Notes under the pieces: model-generated
What the model saw: the letters and a program-made list of their open reading frames with translations, nothing else
Databases searched by the model: none
Told to the model about the DNA's origin: nothing
From: Pedobacter cryophilus
GTDB lineage: Bacteria > Bacteroidota > Bacteroidia > Sphingobacteriales > Sphingobacteriaceae
NCBI RefSeq assembly: GCF_005116455.1
Contig: NZ_SWBP01000002.1
Span: 310,001-374,000 of the forward strand
Length of the DNA: 64,000 nt
Direction of reading: 5' to 3'
Part shown: one piece after another, positions 8,019-14,849 of the stretch
How positions within the stretch are numbered: the first letter of the stretch is position 1
How the letters are laid out: the number at the start of each line of letters is the position of its first letter
Made by a program: the position numbers and the translations under genes

Positions 8019-8270
8019 ATGGCAAATCATAAATCGGCATTAAAAAGAATTAGAGCTAACGCTACAAAACGTTTACGTAACAGATATCAGGCTAAAACTA
8101 CCAGAACTTTTATCAAAAAATTGCGTAACTCAGTTAGCAAGGAAGAGGCAGTTGCTTTATTGCCTAAAGTTACGTCTATGTTAGATCGTTTGGCTAAAAA
8201 GAACGTAATTCACAAAAACAAAGCAGCTAACAACAAGTCTAAATTGACTAAGTTCGTTAACGCTCTATAA
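8019..8270 (+). CDS. rpsT: 30S ribosomal protein S20
   Basis: 83 residues, slightly shorter than the E. coli protein but normal for Bacteroidota. The N-terminus MANHKSALKRIRANATKRLRNR and the very basic, helical composition are diagnostic. S20 binds 16S rRNA early in 30S assembly. The gene has its own promoter (7966-7973) and its own terminator (8288-8323), so it is monocistronic. Confidence 0.97.
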   Translation: MANHKSALKRIRANATKRLRNRYQAKTTRTFIKKLRNSVSKEEAVALLPKVTSMLDRLAKKNVIHKNKAANNKSKLTKFVNAL

Positions 8271-8287
8271 AAGAAATAAAATTTATT

Positions 8288-8323
8288 AAAAGCAGAATTC
8301 TATAAAGAGTTCTGCTTTTTTTG
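8288..8323 (+). terminator. Terminator of rpsT
   Basis: AAAGCAGAA pairs with TTCTGCTTT across a short AT-rich loop and is followed by a run of Ts. A classical intrinsic terminator 18 bases after the rpsT stop codon. Confidence 0.85.
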
Positions 8324-8357
8324 TTTTAAATCTCAGGGTTTTGTGTATTTTCATTTC

Positions 8358-9059
8358 ATGAATACCTCCTATGAAAACAAAATAACCATAAAAGCTTGGG
8401 CCGAAGAAGATCGTCCGAGAGAGAAATTAAGTGCACAAGGCAGAAGATCTTTAACAGATGCCGAGTTAATTGCTATCTTAATTGGATCTGGTTCTACCTC
8501 AGAATCAGCGGTAGATTTAAGCAAAAGAATCCTCCATTCTTGTAAAAACGATCTAAATGCACTCGCCAAACTATCCATTCAAGAACTTTCCAAATTTAAA
8601 GGCATTGGCGAAGCAAAAGCTATTTCTATTATTGCTGCCTTAGAATTAGGCCGAAGAAGAAAGGAAGTGGAAATCACTAATCTTGATAAAATAACTTCTT
8701 CTAAAGATATTTTCAATTACTTATCGCCTTATTTTTCTGATTTGGTTTACGAAGAGTTTTGGATTATTTTGCTTAACAGAGCCAATAAAATCATCAATAA
8801 AGTGCTAATTTCTAAAGGTGGCCAAGCCGGAACCATTGCCGATCCTAAAATTATTTTTAAAGTTGCTTTAGAAAATAATGCGGCTAATATTGTTTTGGCC
8901 CATAATCATCCATCAGGAAACTTAAAACCTAGTCATGCAGATACAGAACTAACCAAAAAGTTGAGATCTGCCGGTTTATTGCTCGATATTTCAGTGATAG
9001 ATCATCTTATTTTTTCAGAAAGAGCATATTTTAGTTTTGCTGATGAAGGAATGCTTTGA
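8358..9059 (+). CDS. radC: RadC family JAB/JAMM domain protein
   Basis: 233 residues from the ATG at 8358 (MNTSYENKI). An in-frame ATG at 8343 would add five residues but the family normally starts near YENKITIKAW. The N-terminal helix-hairpin-helix region (LSKFKGIGEAKAISIIAALELG, by position about residues 75-97) precedes the JAMM metal-binding domain with HNHPSG and a downstream serine and aspartate (SHAD). The protein was named for DNA repair but its reaction is not established. The gene stands alone between rpsT and pheT. Confidence 0.92.
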   Translation: MNTSYENKITIKAWAEEDRPREKLSAQGRRSLTDAELIAILIGSGSTSESAVDLSKRILHSCKNDLNALAKLSIQELSKFKGIGEAKAISIIAALELGRRRKEVEITNLDKITSSKDIFNYLSPYFSDLVYEEFWIILLNRANKIINKVLISKGGQAGTIADPKIIFKVALENNAANIVLAHNHPSGNLKPSHADTELTKKLRSAGLLLDISVIDHLIFSERAYFSFADEGML

Positions 9060-9140
9060 TTTGGACTTTAATTAAAGAAATCTTTACTTAATCTGTAAAA
9101 ATCTCCAACTTCTCTGTGGTTAAAATCTCCATGATTTTCT

Positions 9141-9148
9141 TACTTTTG
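9141..9148 (+). promoter_or_regulatory. -7 promoter element of pheT
   Basis: TACTTTTG matches TAnnTTTG and lies 19 bases before the pheT start codon. No convincing -33 TTG is seen in the preceding 40 bases. Confidence 0.5.
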
Positions 9149-9167
9149 CCGTTCAGAAACATATAGC

Positions 9168-11564
9168 ATGAAGATTTCTTATCGTTGGTTAAAGCAATTT
9201 ATTGATACAAATAAAACTCCAGAAGAGTTTTCTACCATTTTAACCGCAATTGGTTTAGAAGTAGAAAGCTTAGAAAAAGTACAAGCTATTCCAGGAGGAT
9301 TAGAAGGTTTAGTAATTGGCTATGTTACAGAATGTGTTCAACATCCAAATGCAGATAGGTTAAGATTAACTAAAGTTGATGTTGGTGCTTCTGAATTAAT
9401 TCAAATTGTGTGTGGTGCGCCAAATGTAGCTGCTGGTCAAAAAGTAGTGGTGGCAACAGTAGGTTGTACGGTATATCCAACCCACGGAGAGCCTTTTGCC
9501 ATCAATAAATCAAAAATAAGAGGGGAAGTTTCTGAAGGGATGATTTGCGCCGATGATGAAATTGGTTTAGGCGAAAATCATGCTGGAATTATGGTTTTAC
9601 CTAATGATGTTGAAGTAGGTGTGCTGGCAAAAGATTATTTTAAGTTAAATGATGATTTTGTTTTTGAAATTGGATTAACCCCAAACAGGGCTGATGCAGC
9701 TTCGCACTTAGGCGTAGCCAGAGATTTAGCGGCTTACCTTAATTTACCTTTATTAAAACCATCTTTAGAAGGTTTTAAAATTGATCATCAAAATTCAAAA
9801 ATTACGGTAGAAGTTGTTGATGAAGATGCTGCCCCAAGATATTCGGGATTGTCTATTTCTGGCATCACTGTAAAGGATTCGCCTCAATGGCTAAAAGAAA
9901 AATTAGCGGTTATTGGTTTAAGATCTATCAATAATATTGTTGATGTAACTAATTATGTGCTGCATGATTTAGGTCAGCCGCTTCACGCTTTTGATGCCGA
10001 TGAAATTGTTGGTGATAAAGTGATAGTGAAGAAATGTGCCGAAGGAACTGTTTTTAAAACTTTAGATGGGATAGATAGAACACTTTCTGCTGATGATTTA
10101 ATGATTTGCAATGCCAATGAAGCCATGTGTATTGCTGGCGTTTTTGGAGGAATTAATTCGGGAGTAAAAGAAAGTACCAAAAATATATTTTTAGAAAGTG
10201 CTTATTTTAATTCGGTTTCTGTAAGAAAAACAGCTAAAAGATTTGCTTTAAAAACCGACGCTTCTTTTAGGTTTGAGCGTGGAACCGATCCTGAGATGAC
10301 CGTTTTTGCTTTAAAAAGAGCAGCTTTATTAATTCAGGAAATAGCAGGTGGAGAAATCTCTTCAGACATTTTTGATCATTGCCCAAACCCTGTTGCCCCG
10401 TTTGAAGTAGAACTAACGTTTGATCATGTTCAAAAATTAATTGGTAAAGCAATTTTGCCTCAAGAAATTACGGCTATTATTAAAGCTTTAGGAATTGAAG
10501 TTGTAAATGAAACTGCTACTCAACTTTCTTTAAAAATACCTACTTATAAAGTTGATGTAACCAGAGCGGTTGATGTGATAGAAGAGGTTTTAAGAATTTA
10601 TGGTTATGATAACATCGAGATCCCGCAAAAGGTAAATGCATCATTAAATGTATCGGTTAAACCGGATAAAGAAACCATTCAGCATAGCATTGCAGATATG
10701 CTGACCGCTAATGGTTTTTTTGAAATACTTTCTAATTCTTTAACTAAATCTGCTTATTCGCCTTCGTTAGAAGAAACTGTTAAAATATTAAATCCATTAA
10801 GTTCTGATTTGGATGTGATGCGAGAATCTATGCTTTATTCTGGTTTAGAGGCTGTGGCTTACAATCAAAACAGAAGAAATGCCGATTTAAAGCTTTATGA
10901 ATTAGGTAAAACCTACCACATTGTAGAAGGGAAATATCAAGAGAGAAATCATTTGGCTATTTTTATGAGTGGGAAATCTGAAGCCGAGCAGTGGAATCAA
11001 TCAGCTAAAGCCATTGGTTTTTACCATCTAAAAGCAAGTATTGATGCTATTTTAAAACGATTGAATATTATTAATCTACAATCTGATGAAATTGCTGATG
11101 ACAAATTTGCTTACGGCATTGAATACAAAAGAGGTATAAAAGTATTGGTTAAGTTTGGAGCTGTAGCCACCAGCGAGCTTAAAAAAGCTGATGTAAATAA
11201 GCCTGTTTTTTATGCCAATATTAATTGGGATATGTTATTAATGTTGGTTAAAAATAATAAAATTACTTACAAAGAAGTATCTAAATTCCCAGCCGTAAGA
11301 AGAGATCTTTCTTTATTGTTAGATCAACCTGTTAAATTTGAAGCTTTAAAAAGAATTGCGCTTAAAACAGAGAAATCTTTATTAAAAGAAGTGAATGTTT
11401 TTGATGTTTACCAAGGTGATAAATTACCTGCAAATAAAAAATCTTATGCTTTAAGTTTTATTTTGCAGGATGAGGAAAAGACTTTGACTGATCAGCAAAT
11501 TGATGGCATCATGCAAAAATTAATTACTAACTTCGGCAAAGAAGTAGGAGCTGAGGTAAGATAA
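9168..11564 (+). CDS. pheT: Phenylalanine-tRNA ligase beta subunit
   Basis: 798 residues, the expected length. Domain order matches the family: N-terminal B1 region, the EMAP-like tRNA-binding domain (about residues 40-150, with ADRLRLTKVDVG), B3/B4 domain (about 210-380), B5 domain (about 400-480), the catalytic-like core, and a C-terminal ferredoxin-fold anticodon-binding domain (residues 700-798, starting near VSKFPAVRRDLSLLL). It forms alpha2beta2 with PheS, which is not encoded in this window. It leads a unit with the coiled-coil gene and zapA, 44 bases apart. Confidence 0.97.
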   Translation: MKISYRWLKQFIDTNKTPEEFSTILTAIGLEVESLEKVQAIPGGLEGLVIGYVTECVQHPNADRLRLTKVDVGASELIQIVCGAPNVAAGQKVVVATVGCTVYPTHGEPFAINKSKIRGEVSEGMICADDEIGLGENHAGIMVLPNDVEVGVLAKDYFKLNDDFVFEIGLTPNRADAASHLGVARDLAAYLNLPLLKPSLEGFKIDHQNSKITVEVVDEDAAPRYSGLSISGITVKDSPQWLKEKLAVIGLRSINNIVDVTNYVLHDLGQPLHAFDADEIVGDKVIVKKCAEGTVFKTLDGIDRTLSADDLMICNANEAMCIAGVFGGINSGVKESTKNIFLESAYFNSVSVRKTAKRFALKTDASFRFERGTDPEMTVFALKRAALLIQEIAGGEISSDIFDHCPNPVAPFEVELTFDHVQKLIGKAILPQEITAIIKALGIEVVNETATQLSLKIPTYKVDVTRAVDVIEEVLRIYGYDNIEIPQKVNASLNVSVKPDKETIQHSIADMLTANGFFEILSNSLTKSAYSPSLEETVKILNPLSSDLDVMRESMLYSGLEAVAYNQNRRNADLKLYELGKTYHIVEGKYQERNHLAIFMSGKSEAEQWNQSAKAIGFYHLKASIDAILKRLNIINLQSDEIADDKFAYGIEYKRGIKVLVKFGAVATSELKKADVNKPVFYANINWDMLLMLVKNNKITYKEVSKFPAVRRDLSLLLDQPVKFEALKRIALKTEKSLLKEVNVFDVYQGDKLPANKKSYALSFILQDEEKTLTDQQIDGIMQKLITNFGKEVGAEVR

Positions 11565-11608
11565 TCATAGGCGAAAGTCAAAAAATTAAAAAATATTTAA
11601 AGAAAAAA

Positions 11609-11899
11609 ATGTCTGTAATAGCAAAGAAATTAGATCAGGTGATGGACCGCACCCAAAAGCTGGTTGATTTGTCAAAAGCCTTACAGGAGCATAATGACCT
11701 ACTAAATTTAGAAAATCAGTCGCTAAAAGTAGCCTTAGAAACCAGTGAATCTAAGCGAAAAGAGCAGGACGAAAAGCTAAGAGTTTTGAAGCTAGCTAAA
11801 AGTTTAGAAGGCTCAAGTGAAAAAACACTTGACATCAAGCAAAAAATTAACGAATTTGTGCGGGAAATAGATAAGTGTATTGTATTACTAAAAAAGTAA
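11609..11899 (+). CDS. Small coiled-coil protein encoded next to zapA
   Basis: 96 residues, almost entirely heptad-like helix (VMDRTQKLVDLSKALQ, LLNLENQSLKVALETSE), with no membrane segment. It lies between pheT and zapA, 22 bases before zapA. In other bacteria zapA is often cotranscribed with a coiled-coil partner (for example ZauP in Caulobacter, ZapB elsewhere), so a role in Z-ring organisation is a reasonable inference. The sequence alone does not prove it. Confidence 0.65.
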   Translation: MSVIAKKLDQVMDRTQKLVDLSKALQEHNDLLNLENQSLKVALETSESKRKEQDEKLRVLKLAKSLEGSSEKTLDIKQKINEFVREIDKCIVLLKK

Positions 11900-11921
11900 T
11901 GCATAGTGAACCTAAGCTCAA

Positions 11922-12218
11922 ATGGGAGAAATCTCTATAAAAATAAATATTGCTGACCGTGTTTATCCTTTAAAGATAAATATGGAGGAAGAAGAAATTG
12001 TGAGGAGAGCTGCAAAGCTGATCAATGATCGTATAAAAGAATATCAAGAAAATTATGCGGTTAAAGATAAACAAGACTTACTTTCTATGTGTGTGCTTCA
12101 TTATGCCTCAGCCTCCATTAGGGCCGAAAAAAAGGCTAGTAATGAGGATACAGACGTAGCAGAGAAGGTTTACCAGTTAGACAGTTTATTAAACGATTTT
12201 TTTAATCAGAAAAAATAA
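11922..12218 (+). CDS. zapA: Cell division protein ZapA
   Basis: 98 residues with the ZapA pattern: a beta N-terminus (ISIKINIADRVYPLKI), the helix EEEIVRRAAKLINDRIKEY and a C-terminal coiled coil (YQLDSLLNDFF). ZapA binds FtsZ and bundles protofilaments at mid-cell. It is the third gene of the pheT unit and is followed by a probable 6S RNA, a neighbourhood also seen for zapA and ssrS in proteobacteria. Confidence 0.9.
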   Translation: MGEISIKINIADRVYPLKINMEEEEIVRRAAKLINDRIKEYQENYAVKDKQDLLSMCVLHYASASIRAEKKASNEDTDVAEKVYQLDSLLNDFFNQKK

Positions 12219-12248
12219 TTGTTCTTTATATAAGCGTATTAAAATCTA

Positions 12249-12420
12249 ACCGCTTTAGATTTTAGGTTTCACTATTAATTAAACTTAACACTTCGATATT
12301 CAGAAGGGTTGCAAAAACATCACTCATTTGGCTGTTTAGTCATCTGTTTATGGTTTAAACCCTAATCATGTTCGACAAGTTTACAATACATGAAGTCTAA
12401 AATTTAATGCGGTTTTTTTT
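12249..12420 (+). ncRNA. ssrS: Probable 6S RNA
   Basis: The 222-base gap between zapA and rny folds as one long rod. Bases 12249-12270 pair with 12392-12413 over 22 positions with one mismatch and a few G-U pairs (ACCGC closes with GCGGT), directly followed by eight Ts. Inside lie a small internal loop, AAACTT (12281-12286) with AAGTTT (12377-12382), AGGGTT (12305-12310) with AACCCT (12358-12363), and a terminal AT-rich region. Length, closing stem, central open region, U-tail and position after zapA fit a 6S RNA (the 6S-Flavo group), which binds RNA polymerase. The identification is structural, not by alignment. Confidence 0.7.
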
Positions 12421-12440
12421 ATTTTATTTAATTAAAGTTT

Positions 12441-14003
12441 ATGGAAATAATTATTTACCTCGCCTTAGCAGTAGTAGCTTTTGGTGGTGGTATTTTAACA
12501 GGAAGGTACTTACTACGTCAGCTCATTAAAAAGCAAGAAGTTGCTGCTCAAAACAAAGTAAAAAAGATATTGAGAGATGCTGAAAACAATGCAGAGATTT
12601 TAAAGAAAAATAAACTGCTGGAAGCAAAAGAGAAATTTTTGCAGATGAAAGCAGATCATGAGCAAGAAGTAAATCAAAAGAATAATACACTGGCTCAAAA
12701 AGAAAATTCTTTCAAACAAAAAGAACAATCTTTAAATCAGAAATTAGAGAATCAAAACAAAAAAGAGCAGGATTTAGAAAATCAGCGTAAGCAATTTGAA
12801 AAGCAAACGGAAGTTGTTATTAAAAAACAAGAAGAAATTGAGACCATTAAATTGCAGCATATTACGCAATTAGAGTCTATTGCAGGTTTATCAGCTCAAG
12901 ATGCTAAAAATCAGTTAGAAAGCCAGCTTAAAGAAGAAGCCCGCACCAATGCAATGGCTTCTATTAAAGATATTGTAGACGAAGCCAGATTAACCGCTGC
13001 TAAAGAAGCTAAAAAAGTGGTAATTCAAACTATTCAGCGTACAGCAACAGAATCTGCAATAGAAAACACGGTTTCTATTTTTAATATCGAAAACGACGAG
13101 ATTAAAGGTAGAATTATTGGTAGAGAAGGTAGAAATATTAGAGCTTTAGAAGCGGCAACAGGAATAGAAATTATTGTTGATGATACTCCAGAAGCTATTA
13201 TTTTATCGGGTTTTGACCCTGTAAGAAGAGAAATTGCTCGTTTAGCTTTGCATCGTTTGGTAACTGATGGACGTATTCACCCAGCCAGAATTGAAGAAGT
13301 TGTAGCTAAAACTCAAAAGCAAATTGAAGAAGAAATTGTAGAAATTGGCGAACGTACGGTGATTGATTTAGGTATTCATGGTTTGCATCCTGAGTTAATT
13401 AGAATGGTTGGACGTATGCGTTACCGTTCTTCTTACGGACAAAATTTATTACAACACTCTCGCGAAGTAGCTAATTTTTGCGCTACCATGGCATCAGAAT
13501 TAGGTCTAAATGCAAAGATGGCCAAAAGAGCAGGTCTTTTACATGATATTGGTAAAGTGCCTGATGATAACCCCGAATTGCCACACGCTATTTTGGGTAT
13601 GCAATTAGCGGAAAAATATAAAGAACATCCAGAAATTTGTAATGCCATTGGTGCTCACCATGATGAAATTGAGATGACTTCTATGATTTCTCCAATTATT
13701 CAGGCTTGCGATGCTATTTCTGGTGCTCGCCCGGGTGCAAGAAGAGAAGTGGTTGAAAGTTACATTAGAAGGTTAAAAGAATTAGAAAGCTTAGCTTTAT
13801 CGTATCCAGGTGTAGAAAAAACTTTTGCAATACAAGCGGGTAGAGAATTAAGGGTTGTGGTAGAAAGTGAGAAAATTTCTGATGCACAATCTGAAATTTT
13901 AGCTGCTGATATTTCTAACAGAATTCAAACAGAAATGACTTATCCAGGGCAAATTAAAGTAACAGTAATAAGGGAAACCCGCTCTGTAGCATACGCCAAG
14001 TAG
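12441..14003 (+). CDS. rny: Ribonuclease Y
   Basis: 520 residues, typical length. An N-terminal membrane anchor (residues 3-22) is followed by a long coiled coil (about 30-190), a KH RNA-binding domain ([15 protein letters not shown], about residues 217-280) and an HD domain with H368-D369 in HDIGK. RNase Y is a membrane-tethered endoribonuclease that starts mRNA decay. It has its own stretch downstream of the 6S RNA terminator and is followed by a dispersed palindromic repeat. Confidence 0.97.
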   Translation: MEIIIYLALAVVAFGGGILTGRYLLRQLIKKQEVAAQNKVKKILRDAENNAEILKKNKLLEAKEKFLQMKADHEQEVNQKNNTLAQKENSFKQKEQSLNQKLENQNKKEQDLENQRKQFEKQTEVVIKKQEEIETIKLQHITQLESIAGLSAQDAKNQLESQLKEEARTNAMASIKDIVDEARLTAAKEAKKVVIQTIQRTATESAIENTVSIFNIENDEIKGRIIGREGRNIRALEAATGIEIIVDDTPEAIILSGFDPVRREIARLALHRLVTDGRIHPARIEEVVAKTQKQIEEEIVEIGERTVIDLGIHGLHPELIRMVGRMRYRSSYGQNLLQHSREVANFCATMASELGLNAKMAKRAGLLHDIGKVPDDNPELPHAILGMQLAEKYKEHPEICNAIGAHHDEIEMTSMISPIIQACDAISGARPGARREVVESYIRRLKELESLALSYPGVEKTFAIQAGRELRVVVESEKISDAQSEILAADISNRIQTEMTYPGQIKVTVIRETRSVAYAK

Positions 14004-14076
14004 GGATAAACCTCAGTTTATCCTTGTTCTGCAACGTAAACCGGTGGATAAATTTTGATTTTGAAAAGAAATAAGA

Positions 14077-14170
14077 GGGCGTTTTAACACGCTATCCGCT
14101 GTATCTTTTTTGTCACCCTGAGCGGAGTCGAAGGGATCAAAGAAAGGATGCCGCTACTATCGTTAACGCA
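14077..14170 (-). repeat. Dispersed palindromic repeat with variable core, copy 2
   Basis: The arms (GGGCGTTTTAACACGCTATCCG at 14077-14098, given here by position, and CTACTATCGTTAACGCA ending at 14170) are nearly identical to those at 47899-47974. The core differs: it holds a second, unrelated common repeat at 14112-14135. The element fills most of the 227-base gap between rny and the Mpo1-like gene. Confidence 0.75.
14112..14135 (+). repeat. Nested short repeat (GTCACCCTGAGCGGAGTCGA)
   Basis: A 24-base sequence beginning GTCACCCTGAGCGGAGTCGA and ending AGGG. From general knowledge this sequence is widespread in intergenic DNA of many bacterial genomes. Here it sits inside the arms of another repeat and occurs only once in the window. 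Confidence 0.6.
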
Positions 14171-14230
14171 CCTAAACAGTTATAAAACAAAGCGATGGAC
14201 TAATCTCCATCGCTTTTATTATTAAATATT

Positions 14231-14740
14231 ATGGCAAAACCACAATCATCACCACTAAGAGAAATAGATATTCTACTTGCTAAATATTCAGAATCACATC
14301 AAAACCCTACCAATAAGCTTATTCACTGGGTTTGTGTTCCGCTTATTGTATTGAGCATTATTGGTTTAATTTCGGCTATTCCATTTCCTTACCTCAATTT
14401 TTTAGGAAAGTATAATATGTTTATCAACTGGTTTTCTTTAGTGATGGCCGCCTGTATTTATTACTATTTAAAGCTTTCGCCAATTTTGTCTTATTTAATG
14501 CTGTTCTTTTTTGGAATCTGCTATTTCTTTGTAGTGCAGTTAGAATATGTAGAGCAAGCTGGTGGCCCTGCTTTATGGCAATCTAGTTTGGTTATTTTTG
14601 TTTTAGCGTGGATAGGGCAGTTTATTGGCCATCAAATAGAAGGGAAGAAACCATCTTTGTTAACCGATTTAAAGTTTTTGTTAATTGGTCCGCTATGGTT
14701 AATGCACTTTATTCTTAAAAAGTTCAATATCAAATATTAA
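14231..14740 (+). CDS. Mpo1-like (DUF962) membrane protein
   Basis: 169 residues with the family pattern: an N-terminal HxxNxxxH-like segment (SESHQNPTNKLIHWVCVPLI), four hydrophobic helices, and the conserved histidine GQFIGHQIEGKKP near residue 138. Yeast Mpo1 is an Fe(II)-dependent dioxygenase acting on 2-hydroxy fatty acids from phytosphingosine; the histidines are the iron ligands. Sphingobacteria make sphingolipids, so a lipid role is plausible, but the bacterial reaction is inferred. Single gene. Confidence 0.8.
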   Translation: MAKPQSSPLREIDILLAKYSESHQNPTNKLIHWVCVPLIVLSIIGLISAIPFPYLNFLGKYNMFINWFSLVMAACIYYYLKLSPILSYLMLFFFGICYFFVVQLEYVEQAGGPALWQSSLVIFVLAWIGQFIGHQIEGKKPSLLTDLKFLLIGPLWLMHFILKKFNIKY

Positions 14741-14761
14741 ATCGTGTTGTTTACGTTAAAT

Positions 14762-14827
14762 TAACATTAGCATCATTGTTACTTAATTATTAGGTAACTC
14801 ACTCGTAACATTGGGATAATACTTTTG
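14762..14827 (+). promoter_or_regulatory. Promoter with phased 11-bp TAAC half-sites (Pho-box-like)
   Basis: Half-sites start at 14762 (TAACA), 14773 (TCATT), 14784 (TAATT), 14795 (TAACT) and 14806 (TAACA), each exactly 11 bases apart. They run into the -7 box TACTTTTG at 14820-14827. No -33 TTG is present at the right distance, so an activator probably replaces it. Direct repeats with 11-bp period are the usual target of OmpR/PhoB-family regulators. The same arrangement recurs at 17642-17718. Confidence 0.7.
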
Positions 14828-14849
14828 CATCAACTAAAACAAAGCAAAA

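Noticed and set aside
12219-12440. Simple zapA terminator
   Set aside because: The pairing spans the entire gap of about 165 bases with several inner stems, which is far more than a terminator needs; a structured RNA fits better.
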